Shown here in pieces: positions 1 through 10,072 of a DNA stretch of 64,000 bases (its first letter is position 1; the number at the start of each line of letters is the position of its first letter). The DNA lies in assembly GCA_965277355.1 (NCBI GenBank), contig CBDICN010000001.1, positions 1,054,001 through 1,118,000 on the forward strand, written 5' to 3'. The position numbers were made by a program, and so were the translations under genes. Below the pieces are notes generated by a model. That model was not told the DNA's origin. It made no database searches and was given only the letters and a program-made list of their open reading frames with translations. Source of the DNA: RH-AL1 sp965277355 (GTDB lineage: Bacteria > Pseudomonadota > Alphaproteobacteria > Rhizobiales > Beijerinckiaceae).

Positions 1-1997
1 ATCAATTCGCGTCTGACGATCCCGGCCCGGCTCCTATTGATGGTTTTGGTGTCCGCGGTCCCCGACGTGCTGCTCACGGGTCTTTATGTCCAGCAATCCT
101 CGATCGACATCGCCTTCGCGCGGAAGGAGGTGGACGGCACCCGATATCTGACCGGCCTATGGGCGCACTTCATCGAGGTTGCGAATACCGGCGTGGTCAC
201 CGAGCCGTCACCGACCGTCGCCACCTTTGACGAAGAGTTCAGCTCGAACGATGCCAGCAAAACCTACAACGCGGCCACCAATGTCGCCGACAAGCTGGAC
301 GCCGGCAAAGCGCTGATTGGCGCCGTGGCTGACGGATCGAACCTCACGCTCGATCCAGACCTCGACAGCTTCTACGCGATGGACGCCGATACTGTAAGAC
401 TGCCCGGCATCGTGTCGGCCGATATCGCACTTGGCAAGGCGGCAGCCGAGCCACTCGACTCTCGCTCGCGTCTTGTCCATACCGCCTTCGCTGTCAATCG
501 TCTTGAGATCAGTGCTGGCGACGCCAATGCGTCGCTCAACGCGGCGATCAAGAACAACGCCTCCGGACTGACGAAGGCGGCATTGTCGACCATGACGCTC
601 GACTTGAAGGCCGCGTCCGATGCCCTGGCGCTACGCGGGCGCGCCCTTCTGGAGAGCGGCACGGCACCCGATCTCGGCGAGGCTCAGACGAAGCTGTTGC
701 GGCAGGTTTCGAAGACATGGTCAGCCACCAACATCGAGCTTGCCCGGCTGCTACAGGTTCGCGTCGACGGATTTCATCGCAAGCTGACGATCAATCTCAT
801 CATCGCGGGCTTGTCCCTCTGCGTCTCCTATTGGCTGTCGCAAGCGGTCGCGCGCGGCCTCTCGCGGCGCATCACGCGCCTGGTCGAGGTGATGAAGCGC
901 CTGATCGCCGACGACGCCACGCCGCACATTCCCTATCTCGCCGATCGCAACGAGACGGGTCACATCGCGAAGACCTTGGCTGCCTTCAAGGATGGCGTCA
1001 TCGAGCGCAAGAAGCTGAAGTCCGAACGGGCGCTGGCCGGCGAGCAGACCGCCGTCGTCGGCGCCGTCGCCGCCGGTCTTGAACGGCTCGCGCAAGGCGA
1101 TCTGACGGCGACGCTGTCGCAGAACTTTCCTTCGGCCTATGATAAAATCCGCACCGATCTCAACGCCACCGTGATGACACTGCGCAGCAGCATGCTGACG
1201 ATCGCCGCCAGTACGCAGGCGATCACGACAGGTACCTCCGGCATCGCGGCCTCGACGGCCGACCTGGCGCGTCGCACCGAGCAGCAGGCCACTGCGCTTG
1301 AGGGGTCGGCCGCCGCGCTCAACGAGGTGACGGAGACGATCCAGCAGTCGGCACAGGAGGCCAGCATCGTCTACGACATCGTCTCGACGGTACGAACCAA
1401 GGCGGAAGGCAGCCAGAACGTGGTCCGCGAGGCGATCGCCGCGATGGGCGCGATTCAGACCTCGTCGATGCAGATCGGCGAGATCATCGGCGTGATGGAC
1501 CAGATCGCGTCGCAGACGAACCTTCTCGCGCTCAACGCGACGATCGAGGCGGCGCGGGCGGGCGCCTCCGGACGCGGCTTTGCTGTTGTTGCCTCCGAGG
1601 TCCGCGAGCTGGCGGAGCGTTCAGCCAAGGCTGCCCGAGCGGTCAGAGACCTGATCTCGGCCGCGACCAAGCAGATCATCGGCGGCGCGAGGCTCGTCGC
1701 GGAAACCGGCCAGGCGTTTGAAAGCATCGTCGCCGAGATCGGGGCGACCAATGCCACGATGGACGCCATCGCCGGCGGCGCCGCCGCCCAGGCCGAAAAA
1801 CTCTACCGGATCAATTCGCGATCGGCCAAATGGACAAGGTGACCCAAGAGAACGCCGAAATGGTCGACGAGACGATGAGCGCGGCGAATTCGCTGCGCAC
1901 CGAAACGGAACGGCTGGCCGCGCTCGTCGGCACCTTCAAGATCGACGAGGACGCCAGGCCGGGCCAGCTCGCGCCGAGGGCCCGGTCGGTGGCCTGA
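1..1997 (+). CDS. Methyl-accepting chemotaxis protein, 5' partial, frameshifted near 3' end
   Basis: This membrane chemoreceptor would sense a periplasmic stimulus and signal to CheA/CheW. The frame is already open at base 1, so the true start lies upstream of the window. An N-terminal membrane helix, a periplasmic region, a second membrane helix (around base 780), a HAMP region and the signalling domain follow. The conserved hairpin tip reads QTNLLALNATIEAARAG. The frame stops at 1842, but the usual receptor tail (IGQMDKVTQENAEMVDE) continues in another frame from about 1820 to a TGA at 1995. One G seems missing after TCG near 1818. The signalling domain is complete before the shift, so the truncated product might still work. 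Family assignment is firm; whether the shift is real or a sequencing error is open. Confidence 0.85.
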
Positions 1998-2124
1998 GCC
2001 GTCATCGATCGTCTCCAAGAAGACCCCGGGCAAGCGGGTGATCCCCTTGCAAGCGAGTTGCGACCCCCCCGCGCACGAACTAATGTCCTGCCGAACCCGG
2101 AGCACGGCTCCTTCGAAAGCCTGA

Positions 2125-3291
2125 ATGACGCTGATCGCCACGACGCACGACCTGACGGAGCTCTGCCACCGCCTCGCCGCCAACCCCTACATCACGGTCG
2201 ACACCGAGTTTCTTCGCGAGACGACATTCTGGCCGAAGCTCTGCGTCGTGCAGCTGGCTTCGGAGGACGAGGCGGTCGCCGTCGACGCGCTTGCCGAGGG
2301 CATCGATCTTGCGCCGCTGTTCGCGCTGATGGCCGATCCACAGGTGGTCAAGGTCTTCCACGCCGCGCGGCAAGACGTCGAGATCTTCTGGAACCTCGCC
2401 AAGCTCGTCCCTATGCCGCTGTTCGATACGCAAGTCGCGGCGATGGTGTGCGGGTTTGGCGAACAGATCTCCTATTCCGATCTCGTGCACACGGTCACCA
2501 GGGTCTCGCTCGACAAGTCGTCGCGCTTCACGGACTGGTCGCGCCGGCCGCTGTCGGCGGCACAGGTCGACTACGCCGTCGCCGACGTCACCTACCTTCG
2601 CGACATCTACAAGTTCCTGCTGCGCAAGCTCGAAGCCTCGAGCCGCGTCGGCTGGTTGTCCGACGAGATGGGTACGCTGACCGCGCCAGCAACCTACGAG
2701 CAGCATCCCGACCGCGCCTGGGAGCGCTTTCGCAATCGCGCCCGCAAGCCGCGCGACCTCGCCGTTCTGATGGAGCTCGCCGGCTGGCGCGAGGCTGAGG
2801 CGCAAGCGCGCGACGTGCCGCGCTCGCGCGTGCTGAAGGACGACGTCATGATCGAGATCGCGCTCGCCGCCCCGACGACCGCCGCGGCTCTTGGCGAGCT
2901 GCGGGCCTTCCCGAAAAGCATGGAGCGCTCGCGGGCCGGCAACGAAATCCTGGCCGCAATCGAGCGCGGCCTGGCGCGCGACCCCAAAAGCCTGCCGAAG
3001 ATCGACCGCGATCGTCGGTCGAGCGGCGGCGGTGCGACGGTCGAGCTCCTCAAGGTGCTGCTGCGGCAAGTGAGCGAAAGCCACGGCGTCGCCGCGAAGA
3101 TGATCGCCACGACGGAGGATCTCGAGGCCATCGCGCTCGACGACAAGGCGGTCGTCGGCGCCCTCACAGGTTGGCGTCGCGACCTCTTCGGCGCGAAGGC
3201 GCTCGAACTGAAGCATGGCCGCCTGGCGTTGACGCTCGAGTGCGGCAAGGTGGTCACGCTGGAATGGCAGGAGCAAGCCGAGCCGGTTTGA
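2125..3291 (+). CDS. rnd: Ribonuclease D
   Basis: This is a 3'-5' exoribonuclease of the DEDDy superfamily, known for tRNA 3'-end trimming. The 388-residue product has the DEDD exonuclease domain first: VDTEFLRE (Exo I, about residue 30), HAARQDVEIF (Exo II, about 90) and DYAVADVTYL (Exo III with the Tyr, about 155). The second half fits an HRDC-type RNA-binding region. Length matches the family. It converges on ppx across about 100 bp. A rnd gene next to ppx and ppk is a recurrent alphaproteobacterial arrangement. Assignment is secure from the motifs. Confidence 0.93.
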   Translation: MTLIATTHDLTELCHRLAANPYITVDTEFLRETTFWPKLCVVQLASEDEAVAVDALAEGIDLAPLFALMADPQVVKVFHAARQDVEIFWNLAKLVPMPLFDTQVAAMVCGFGEQISYSDLVHTVTRVSLDKSSRFTDWSRRPLSAAQVDYAVADVTYLRDIYKFLLRKLEASSRVGWLSDEMGTLTAPATYEQHPDRAWERFRNRARKPRDLAVLMELAGWREAEAQARDVPRSRVLKDDVMIEIALAAPTTAAALGELRAFPKSMERSRAGNEILAAIERGLARDPKSLPKIDRDRRSSGGGATVELLKVLLRQVSESHGVAAKMIATTEDLEAIALDDKAVVGALTGWRRDLFGAKALELKHGRLALTLECGKVVTLEWQEQAEPV

Positions 3292-3392
3292 ACGAGCCGC
3301 GATGCCGCTGGACGCCGAATGAGGGAGCCACGACGGAGGCCGTAACCGATCGCCGCGAGGCTGGTCTTTTCAAATCCGCGCACGAACAGCGT

Positions 3393-4901
3393 TCAACCAA
3401 TCGCGACGACTGGCTCCCGCCCGAGCAGTTTGGCCATAGCCTTGATCCGTCCTGCGAGCCGCTCGTTGCTCAATGCCGCGAGACGCTGGGGAAGCGTCAG
3501 CACGATCCTGCCCTTCGGTGCCGTCAGCGGCGCGTCCGGAAGCGTTTCGGGCATGCCGGCCGCTAGCACGGACGCGATGCGAAGCGAGGCGCCGATGACC
3601 TGGGCGCGATCGATCATCGCGGCAGGCATCATGTTGCGAACTTGCAGCGCCACCTCCTCGTCGAGGCCGACGTAGCGCAGCGTCGCCACCAGCGACAGGA
3701 ACGACCGCTCGGCATGATTGACGCCCGGCAGGATGGCGGAGGAGACCGCGTTGAAGCTCTGCACGCCGCGATAGTCGGGATGAGCCCGCCAGTTGATCTC
3801 GGACAGGTAGCAGGACGCCTCGCGCAGGCGGCTCTCGGCGGGACTTTCGGCGAGCTCCGCGGACTGGAGGAAGGCTCCGGTCCAGCGCGCCAGCTCGGTC
3901 GCATAGGCGGGGGCGCGGGCCAGCAGCCGATTGCTTTTCTGCGCGGCGACGATCAGCGGATCGTCGCTGCGGCGGCCCGGTTCGAGCGCCTCGTAGAGCA
4001 GGCCTTCGCGGACCCCGTAGGTCGAGATCACCACGTCCTTCGGCTTGGCGCGGCGGATCAGCTCGTCGAGCACGACGGCGCCGTAGGCGAGCAGCGGACG
4101 GCGCGCCGCGTTGACCGATTCGATGGCGAGGAACGAGCTGGCGTCGACCCGCTCGACGAGATCGGCGAGGTCGGCCGCCTCGCGGGCGGGGATGGCGTAG
4201 CCGTGCATCACGAGAAGCGGGTAGTTGCGCTGCCCCATGTGCAGTTTGGCGAGCGCTCGCCAGGTGCCGCCGACCGCGTAGAAGCTGCGGTCCTGCAGAG
4301 CGTCGAGGCCGGGGCTTTTCGCGAGCGCGTCGCGCACGATCTTGGCCGCGGCCTTCGGCGACTTGTGCGAAGCGTCCATCAGCGCCAGGCCGCCGAGTGG
4401 CAGACTGATCCCTTCGCCGATTCGAGAGCCGGCGATATCGATGAGTTCCAGCGAGCCTCCGCCGAGGTCGCCGACGAAGCCGTCCGGATCGTGGACTCCC
4501 GACAGCACGCCCATGGCGCTGAGCTTGGCCTCGCGCGAGCCGGACAGGAGCTGGATCTCGGCGCCGCCGAGAGCCTCCCTTGCCGCCGCCAGGAACTCGG
4601 CGCCATTCGACGCGTCGCGCGCGGCGGCGGTCGCGATGACATGGACGTTGTCGATTTGCATGATCCGGATCAGGGCACGAAAACGCCGCAGCGCCGCGAG
4701 CGCCTTGTCGACGCCCTGCTTCGACAGTTTGCCGGTCGAGTAGACCCCATGGCCCAGCGCGCAGAGCGACTTCTCGTTGAATGTCGGGATCGGCGCGCGA
4801 TCGAGCGCGTCATAGGCGACGAGCCGAACCGAATTCGATCCGATATCGACGATGCCGACGGGGTGCGTCGCCGTCGTCACCTCCTCGCGAAGCGACTTCA
4901 T
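3393..4901 (-). CDS. ppx: Exopolyphosphatase (Ppx/GppA family)
   Basis: It hydrolyses terminal phosphate from inorganic polyphosphate, and Ppx/GppA relatives also act on pppGpp. The 502-residue protein begins the ASKHA-fold ATPase-like domain with VGIVDIGSNSVRLVAYD (about residues 16-32). The second phosphate-binding loop is GFVGDLGGGSLELID. A helical C-terminal domain typical of the long Ppx form follows. Its ATG lies 4 nt after the ppk stop codon, so the two genes are almost certainly one operon that makes and breaks polyphosphate. Confidence 0.92.
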   Translation of the reverse strand: MKSLREEVTTATHPVGIVDIGSNSVRLVAYDALDRAPIPTFNEKSLCALGHGVYSTGKLSKQGVDKALAALRRFRALIRIMQIDNVHVIATAAARDASNGAEFLAAAREALGGAEIQLLSGSREAKLSAMGVLSGVHDPDGFVGDLGGGSLELIDIAGSRIGEGISLPLGGLALMDASHKSPKAAAKIVRDALAKSPGLDALQDRSFYAVGGTWRALAKLHMGQRNYPLLVMHGYAIPAREAADLADLVERVDASSFLAIESVNAARRPLLAYGAVVLDELIRRAKPKDVVISTYGVREGLLYEALEPGRRSDDPLIVAAQKSNRLLARAPAYATELARWTGAFLQSAELAESPAESRLREASCYLSEINWRAHPDYRGVQSFNAVSSAILPGVNHAERSFLSLVATLRYVGLDEEVALQVRNMMPAAMIDRAQVIGASLRIASVLAAGMPETLPDAPLTAPKGRIVLTLPQRLAALSNERLAGRIKAMAKLLGREPVVAIG

Positions 4902-4905
4902 GCGC

Positions 4906-7161
4906 TCAACGGCTCTCCAGGCGTTTGAACAGGGATCGCGGCGAGGATTCCTTGAGGCTCTTGCCGCGACCGCTGAGGCTCGGATTGGTCATGAAGTAGG
5001 AATGCGCGTTGAACACCTCCTCGTTGGCAGGCGTCACGATTCGCGTCGAAGAGCCGTCTGGAGACACCCTGTAGGACTGCTGGTTGTCGAGCATGTTCGC
5101 CACCATGATCTGGTCGAGAACCTGCTCGTGAACGGTGGGGTTCAAGACGGGTAGCATGATCTCGACCCGACGGTCGAGATTGCGCTGCATGAGGTCGGCC
5201 GAGGAGATGTAGACCAGCGCTTTCGGGTGCGGCAGCGCGTGGCCGTTGCCGAAGCAGTAGATGCGGGCGTGTTCGAGGAAGCGGCCGATAATCGACTTGA
5301 CCCGGATATTGTCCGAAAGGCCGGCCACGCCAGGCCGTAAGCAACAGATCCCGCGCACCACACAGTCGATCTGCACGCCGGCCTGGCTCGCCTTGTAAAG
5401 CGCGTCGATGATGCCGGGATCGACCAGCGAGTTGCACTTGAGCCAGACAGCGGCCTTCTTGCCCGCCTTCGCGTAGCCCACTTCCGCGTCGAGGTTCTGG
5501 GTGAAGCGCTCGCGCAGCGACACCGGCGAGACAGCCAGGCGCTCGAGGCCGTCCGGCTCGGCGTAGCCGGTGATGAAGTTGAAGACGCGGGAAACGTCGC
5601 GCCCGATCGCCGGGTCGGCGGTGAAGAACGAGACGTCGGTGTAGATTTTCGCCGTATTGGGATGATAGTTGCCGGTGCCAATATGGCAGTAGGTGATGAG
5701 CGCGCTGCCCTCGCGACGCACGACCATCGAGAGCTTGCCGTGCGTCTTCAGTTCGATGAAGCCGAACACAACCTGAGCGCCCGCGCGCTCGAGGTCGCGC
5801 GCCCACCGGATATTGGCCTCTTCGTCGAAGCGGGCCTTGAGCTCGATCAGCGCGGTGACCGATTTTCCGGCCTCGGCCGCCTCGATGAGAGCGCGAACGA
5901 TCGGGCTGTCAGACGACGTGCGATAGAGCGTCTGCTTGATGGCGATGACGTTGGGGTCACGCGCTGCCTGGTTGAGGTACTGCACGACAACGTCGAAGGA
6001 TTCGTAGGGGTGATGGACGACGAGATCCTTCTGCCGGATGGCGAGGAAGCAGTCGCCGCCGTTGTCGCGCACACGCTCGGGAAAGCGCGGATTGTACGGC
6101 TTGAACTTGAGTTCCGGCCGATCGAGTCCGACGACTTCCGAAAGCTCGTTCAGCGCCAGCATGCCGTCGAGCACGAAGGTCTCGTCCTGCACAACGTCGA
6201 GCTCTTCGGCGACGAAGGTTCGCAGGCCGGCCGGCATCAGGCTGTCGTACTCGAGCCGGATCACCGAGCCGCGGCGCCTGCGCTTCAGCGCCGACTCGAA
6301 CAGGAGAACGAGGTCTTCCGCCTCCTCCTCGATCTCGAGATCGCTGTCGCGAAGAACCCGGAACGCGCCCGAGCCTTTGAGCAGGTAGCCGGGAAACAGC
6401 GTGTGCGTGAACATGCCGACCAGCGTTTCCAGCGAGACGAAGCGCGTCGGGGCACCCTCCTGCGTCGGCAGGAAGACGAAGCGCTCGATCTTCGAAGGCA
6501 GGCGGATCAGCGCCCTCAGCACCTTGCTGTCACCGGGCCTGATCAATTCGAGGGCGATCGAGAAGCCGAAGTTCGGGATGAAGGGGAACGGGTGCGCCGG
6601 ATCGACGGCAAGCGGCGTCAGAACCGGGAAGATGTGCGAGTGGAAATGGCTTTCGAGCCAGTCAATATCGTTTTTGGTGAGGTCGGACGGGTCGACGAGA
6701 ACGATGCCGTGGGCCACCAGATCGTCGCGCAGCTCGCGCCACCGGCGCTGCTGCTCGGCGGCGAGATGGGTCACGCCCTCGCGGATCTTGGCCAGCTGCT
6801 CGGCCGGCGTGAGGCCGTCCTCTGACGGCTCCGTCACGCCCTGCCGCATCTGTCCGCGCAAGCCGGCCACGCGCACCATGAAGAACTCGTCGAGGTTGTT
6901 CCCCGAGATCGAGAGGAAGCGCAGCTGCTCGAGCAGAGGGTGGTTGCGGTTCGACGCTTCCTGGAGGACGCGGCGATTGAACTCGAGCCAGGACAGCTCG
7001 CGATTGATGAAGCGATGCGGGGATTGCGCCAGCTCCTCCGGACGATCGCCGAGGTCGCCTAGCATATCCATCAGGGCTATGCTGGCAGCCGTTGAGACGG
7101 CGCCGTCGATAGGTGTCGCGGCGGATGCAACAACCGGCGACTTCGTCTGAGCGTTACTCAT
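4906..7161 (-). CDS. ppk: Polyphosphate kinase 1
   Basis: It reversibly transfers the gamma phosphate of ATP onto polyphosphate through a phosphohistidine. The 751-residue length fits PPK1. The N-terminal domain carries FINRELSWLEFNRRVLQEA (about residue 52). The catalytic region holds THGKLS (about 474), HIGTGNYHPNTA (about 493-505) with the expected active-site His, and HPKALVYISSADLMQRNLD (about 647) with the second conserved His. It is upstream of ppx and overlaps nothing. The start ATG is preceded by GGAGCAACCG, giving a reasonable ribosome site. Confidence 0.95.
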   Translation of the reverse strand: MSNAQTKSPVVASAATPIDGAVSTAASIALMDMLGDLGDRPEELAQSPHRFINRELSWLEFNRRVLQEASNRNHPLLEQLRFLSISGNNLDEFFMVRVAGLRGQMRQGVTEPSEDGLTPAEQLAKIREGVTHLAAEQQRRWRELRDDLVAHGIVLVDPSDLTKNDIDWLESHFHSHIFPVLTPLAVDPAHPFPFIPNFGFSIALELIRPGDSKVLRALIRLPSKIERFVFLPTQEGAPTRFVSLETLVGMFTHTLFPGYLLKGSGAFRVLRDSDLEIEEEAEDLVLLFESALKRRRRGSVIRLEYDSLMPAGLRTFVAEELDVVQDETFVLDGMLALNELSEVVGLDRPELKFKPYNPRFPERVRDNGGDCFLAIRQKDLVVHHPYESFDVVVQYLNQAARDPNVIAIKQTLYRTSSDSPIVRALIEAAEAGKSVTALIELKARFDEEANIRWARDLERAGAQVVFGFIELKTHGKLSMVVRREGSALITYCHIGTGNYHPNTAKIYTDVSFFTADPAIGRDVSRVFNFITGYAEPDGLERLAVSPVSLRERFTQNLDAEVGYAKAGKKAAVWLKCNSLVDPGIIDALYKASQAGVQIDCVVRGICCLRPGVAGLSDNIRVKSIIGRFLEHARIYCFGNGHALPHPKALVYISSADLMQRNLDRRVEIMLPVLNPTVHEQVLDQIMVANMLDNQQSYRVSPDGSSTRIVTPANEEVFNAHSYFMTNPSLSGRGKSLKESSPRSLFKRLESR

Positions 7162-7268
7162 CGGTTGCTCCTTATCAAGCCCTTACCAATGATGGAGGAG
7201 CATAGCCACGGACGCGGCTTGCGCCTCACGAGGACCGGATGCATCCTTGATACACGTTAGAAGACGCC

Positions 7269-7283
7269 TTTGTGACAAAGGTT
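7269..7283. promoter_or_regulatory. Perfect palindrome upstream of the CBS gene
   Basis: CCTTTG-TGA-CAAAGG is a perfect 6-bp inverted repeat with a 3-nt centre, ending 13 bp before the start of the CBS-domain gene in the ppk/CBS divergent region. It could be an operator or a small hairpin in the 5' leader. No regulator can be named from the sequence. Confidence 0.4.
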
Positions 7284-7296
7284 TAGGGAGGTCTCC

Positions 7297-7728
7297 ATGA
7301 CTGTCGCCCGCGTACTCGCGAAGAAGGGGCGAGAGGTCGAGACGGTTCAGCCGCACATGACGCTTCGCGCGGCCATCGACGTGCTGGCCGCCAAGCACAT
7401 CGGCGCACTTGTCGTCGTCGACGCGAGCGGCGCCATGAAGGGCATCGTGTCGGAACGCGATGCCGTCCGGGCGATCGCCGCCCGCGGACCGAACGCGCTT
7501 GACGATTCCGTCTCGCAGTTCATGACCAAGGATGTCGTCACCACCAACGAGGACCAGAGCGTCATCGAAGTGGTACGCTCGATGTCCACCGGGCGCTTCC
7601 GGCACATGCCGATCATGGTCGACCGGCGGCTCGTCGGGATCGTCTCGATCGGCGATGCGATCAAGTACCGGCTGGAGCAGATGGAAGCCGAGCAGTCGGC
7701 GCTGCGCGAGTACATCGCCACGGCTTGA
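7297..7728 (+). CDS. CBS-domain protein (tandem CBS pair)
   Basis: This 143-residue soluble protein consists almost entirely of two CBS motifs (about residues 8-65 and 75-135). The first carries LRAAIDVLAAKHIGALVVVD and the second FRHMPIMVDRRLVGIVSIGD. CBS pairs bind adenine nucleotides and act as energy sensors, but the partner of stand-alone versions is generally unknown. GGGAGG sits upstream of the ATG. The gene is divergent from ppk and convergent with the patatin gene. Stand-alone CBS genes near patatin, hisI and folE are common in Hyphomicrobiales. Confidence 0.88.
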   Translation: MTVARVLAKKGREVETVQPHMTLRAAIDVLAAKHIGALVVVDASGAMKGIVSERDAVRAIAARGPNALDDSVSQFMTKDVVTTNEDQSVIEVVRSMSTGRFRHMPIMVDRRLVGIVSIGDAIKYRLEQMEAEQSALREYIATA

Positions 7729-7737
7729 GGCCGCCCC

Positions 7738-8778
7738 TCAGGGCTGTTGCGATCGGCGAGTGGCGAGGCCCGCCTCGATCTCCGGCAGGACCCTCCGCGC
7801 GACGTAGCGCCCGTAGGCGATGAGGTCGCCGGCCCTGTGGAAATCGAACAGGCCGACGCTGGCGAGCCTCGCGCTGATCATGACGTCCGGCGGCTCGATC
7901 GCCAGTCGCGAGCGCGAGATGCGTTCCTGCGCGATCGAGAAGGCGCCGACCATCACCCCGGCGATGCCGGGCGCGCCGTCCGGCCGCCTCGCGAACAGGC
8001 GGCGCCTGACGAAGCGGAACCGTCGCCGCTTGCGTCTGCGGGACCCCTCCGGCGGCAGGTCCGGCAGGTCGCGCTCGAGAGCCGGCAGATCGCGCGCCAG
8101 TTCCTCCGCCTCCGGTACGGAATGGACGAGGTTCAATCCCGCCTGATGATGGCCGTCGTCCGGAAGGTCGGACGTGAGGTTGACAGCCACCACGAGATCG
8201 GCGCCGAGCGCGCGGCAGACCGAGACCGGGACGGGGTTGGACATCGCGCCGTCGAACAGCCATCGGCCGCCGATCTGGACCGGCTCGAAGATGCCGGGCA
8301 ACGCGTAGGAGGCGCGGATCGCCTCGACAAGATCGCCTTCGACGAGGTCGACCTCGCGGCCGGACCCGAGCTCGGTCGCGACCGCCGCGAAGGGCTTCGA
8401 CAAGGTCTCGATCGTCATGCCGCCGAGGTCCCTGCCGAGCCGCCGGCTCAGCCGCCCCCCGGCCAGCAGCCCCGAGCCGCCGAGCGATACGTCCATCAGT
8501 GCGAAGACACGGCGCCGGTTGAGGCCGCGCGCGAAGCTCTCGAGGATGTCGAGCTTCCCGGCCGCGTAGCAGGCGCCGACCACCGCGCCGATCGAGGTTC
8601 CCGTGACGACGTCGATCGCGATGCCGCTGGCCGCGAGTTCGCGGATGACGCCGATGTGCGCCCAGCCTCTCGCGGATCCGCCGCCGAGAGCGAGGCCGAC
8701 CTTCGGCCGGCGCTCTTCGGCGGCCTTCGACAACGAGTGGACGCGAACCGGATCCAGCGATTGCAGCATGATGTCCAT
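7738..8778 (-). CDS. Patatin-like phospholipase (RssA/NTE family)
   Basis: This is a predicted serine lipid acyl hydrolase. The start chosen is MDIMLQSLDP, because an earlier ATG (8856) would run into hisI; this gives 346 residues. The oxyanion-hole loop VGLALGGGSARG, the nucleophile elbow VTGTSIGAVVG and the catalytic-Asp motif FDGAMSNPVP are all present in the expected order, so the Ser-Asp dyad is intact. A basic, arginine-rich stretch follows the catalytic domain, and the C-terminal region has no recognised domain. No signal peptide is visible. Substrate is not predictable. Confidence 0.88.
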   Translation of the reverse strand: MDIMLQSLDPVRVHSLSKAAEERRPKVGLALGGGSARGWAHIGVIRELAASGIAIDVVTGTSIGAVVGACYAAGKLDILESFARGLNRRRVFALMDVSLGGSGLLAGGRLSRRLGRDLGGMTIETLSKPFAAVATELGSGREVDLVEGDLVEAIRASYALPGIFEPVQIGGRWLFDGAMSNPVPVSVCRALGADLVVAVNLTSDLPDDGHHQAGLNLVHSVPEAEELARDLPALERDLPDLPPEGSRRRKRRRFRFVRRRLFARRPDGAPGIAGVMVGAFSIAQERISRSRLAIEPPDVMISARLASVGLFDFHRAGDLIAYGRYVARRVLPEIEAGLATRRSQQP

Positions 8779-8836
8779 TGTAAAAGCACGTGTGTCGACA
8801 AGCCGTGTCTCGAGCGTAGGATCGAGACCACGCCTG

Positions 8837-9277
8837 TCAGCCTTGAGCCGACGCAACGAGGGCTACTTCCGAATTACCGCGTTGCAGCACGCGGTAGAAG
8901 CAGGAGCGCCGCCCGGTGTGGCAGGCACCGCCGTCGCCTCCCGGCACGACCCGCATCAGCAGCGCGTCCTGGTCGCAGTCGGTCCGGAGCTCGACGACGG
9001 TCTGGACTTGGCCGGAGGTATCGCCCTTGCGCCACAGCTCGCCCCGGGAGCGAGACCAGTAATGCGCGATACCCGTCTCCAGCGTCCTGGCGAGCGCTTC
9101 GGCGTTCATGTGGGCAACCATGAGAACGACGCCGTCGCGATCGTCGACTGTCACGCAAGTGACGAGCCCGTCGCGATCATAGCGCGGCCGAAACGAGGTG
9201 CCCTCCTCCCGCTCCACGGACCTGCTGGAAGCGGCGCTTATCATGGGGCGGCCTTTGTCATGGGGAGCGCTTGTCAT
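8837..9277 (-). CDS. hisI: Phosphoribosyl-AMP cyclohydrolase
   Basis: It catalyses the third step of histidine biosynthesis, opening the purine ring of PR-AMP. The 146-residue product is the stand-alone PRA-CH form without a HisE domain. Signature elements are VVLMVAHMNAEAL, HYWSRSRGELWRKGDTSG and the metal-binding region DCDQDALL with CHTGRRSCFYR near the C terminus. The first ATG (9277) gives a short extra N-terminal tail; an internal ATG at 9244 is an alternative start. It lies 10 nt downstream of folE and is probably co-transcribed with it. Confidence 0.94.
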   Translation of the reverse strand: MTSAPHDKGRPMISAASSRSVEREEGTSFRPRYDRDGLVTCVTVDDRDGVVLMVAHMNAEALARTLETGIAHYWSRSRGELWRKGDTSGQVQTVVELRTDCDQDALLMRVVPGGDGGACHTGRRSCFYRVLQRGNSEVALVASAQG

Positions 9278-9287
9278 GGGAATACGA

Positions 9288-9935
9288 TCAAGACCGGCTT
9301 TGCCCTTGCCGCAGCAGGGTGAGGAAGCGGACCTGCTCGGTCGGATCGTCCTTGAAGCATCCCGCGAAGCGGGTCGTCACCGTCGACGTACCCTGCTTGC
9401 GGACGCCGCGCAGCGACATGCACATGTGCTCGGCCTCGATCAACACCGCGCAGCCTCGCGGCTGCAGGTTCAGCTCGATCGCGTCGACGATCTGCGCGGT
9501 CAGCGCCTCCTGCGTCTGCAGGCGCTTGGCGAAAACGTCGACGAGGCGCGCCAGCTTGGACAGCCCGACCACGCCGTCCACCGTCGGGTAATAGCCGATC
9601 TGAGCGCGCCCCATGAACGGCACCATGTGGTGCTCGCAATGCGACACGAAGGGAATGTCGCGCACGATGATCAGGTCGTCGTAGCCGTGCACCTCCTCGA
9701 ACAGCCGCGACAACGCATCGGAGGCCGCCAGCTTGTAGCCGCCGAAGAATTCCTCATAAGCGGCAACGACGCGGCGCGGGGTCTCGACGAGCCCTTCTCG
9801 GTCCGGATCGTCGCCGATATAGGCCAGCAACGTGCGCACGGCCGCCTCGGCTTGCTCGCGCGTCGGACGTGGAGCGAAGGCGCCGGAACCGGGTACTTGG
9901 CGTCGATCGCGTAAGGTCTTAACCACATCGTCCAT
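9288..9935 (-). CDS. folE: GTP cyclohydrolase I
   Basis: It converts GTP to 7,8-dihydroneopterin triphosphate, the first step of tetrahydrofolate and pterin synthesis. The 215-residue length fits the type IA enzyme. Zinc and substrate motifs are present: VSHCEHHMVPFMGRAQIGY with Cys and His ligands, and CAVLIEAEHMCMSLRGV with the second Cys. It heads a minus-strand set with hisI and is divergent from the IscU-like gene. No riboswitch-like structure was recognised in the 137-bp divergent region. Confidence 0.95.
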   Translation of the reverse strand: MDDVVKTLRDRRQVPGSGAFAPRPTREQAEAAVRTLLAYIGDDPDREGLVETPRRVVAAYEEFFGGYKLAASDALSRLFEEVHGYDDLIIVRDIPFVSHCEHHMVPFMGRAQIGYYPTVDGVVGLSKLARLVDVFAKRLQTQEALTAQIVDAIELNLQPRGCAVLIEAEHMCMSLRGVRKQGTSTVTTRFAGCFKDDPTEQVRFLTLLRQGQSRS

Positions 9936-10072
9936 GTGGCGCCTCCTTGGTGGAAGGGGTGTGTGCAGGGGTCGAGCCCTGCCGACGGGAAGCGCTCTCG
10001 CGACGCGGACCGCCGCCCCCTATATAGGAAACGAGTCCGACCGTCGCCGTCACGTTCGATTGCAAAGGCTCC

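Noticed and set aside
1..1821. ATCAATTCGCG occurs both at base 1 and at 1811, as if a repeat flanked the chemoreceptor gene
   Set aside because: The 11-bp match falls in coding sequence at both places (INSR) and does not extend; most likely chance.
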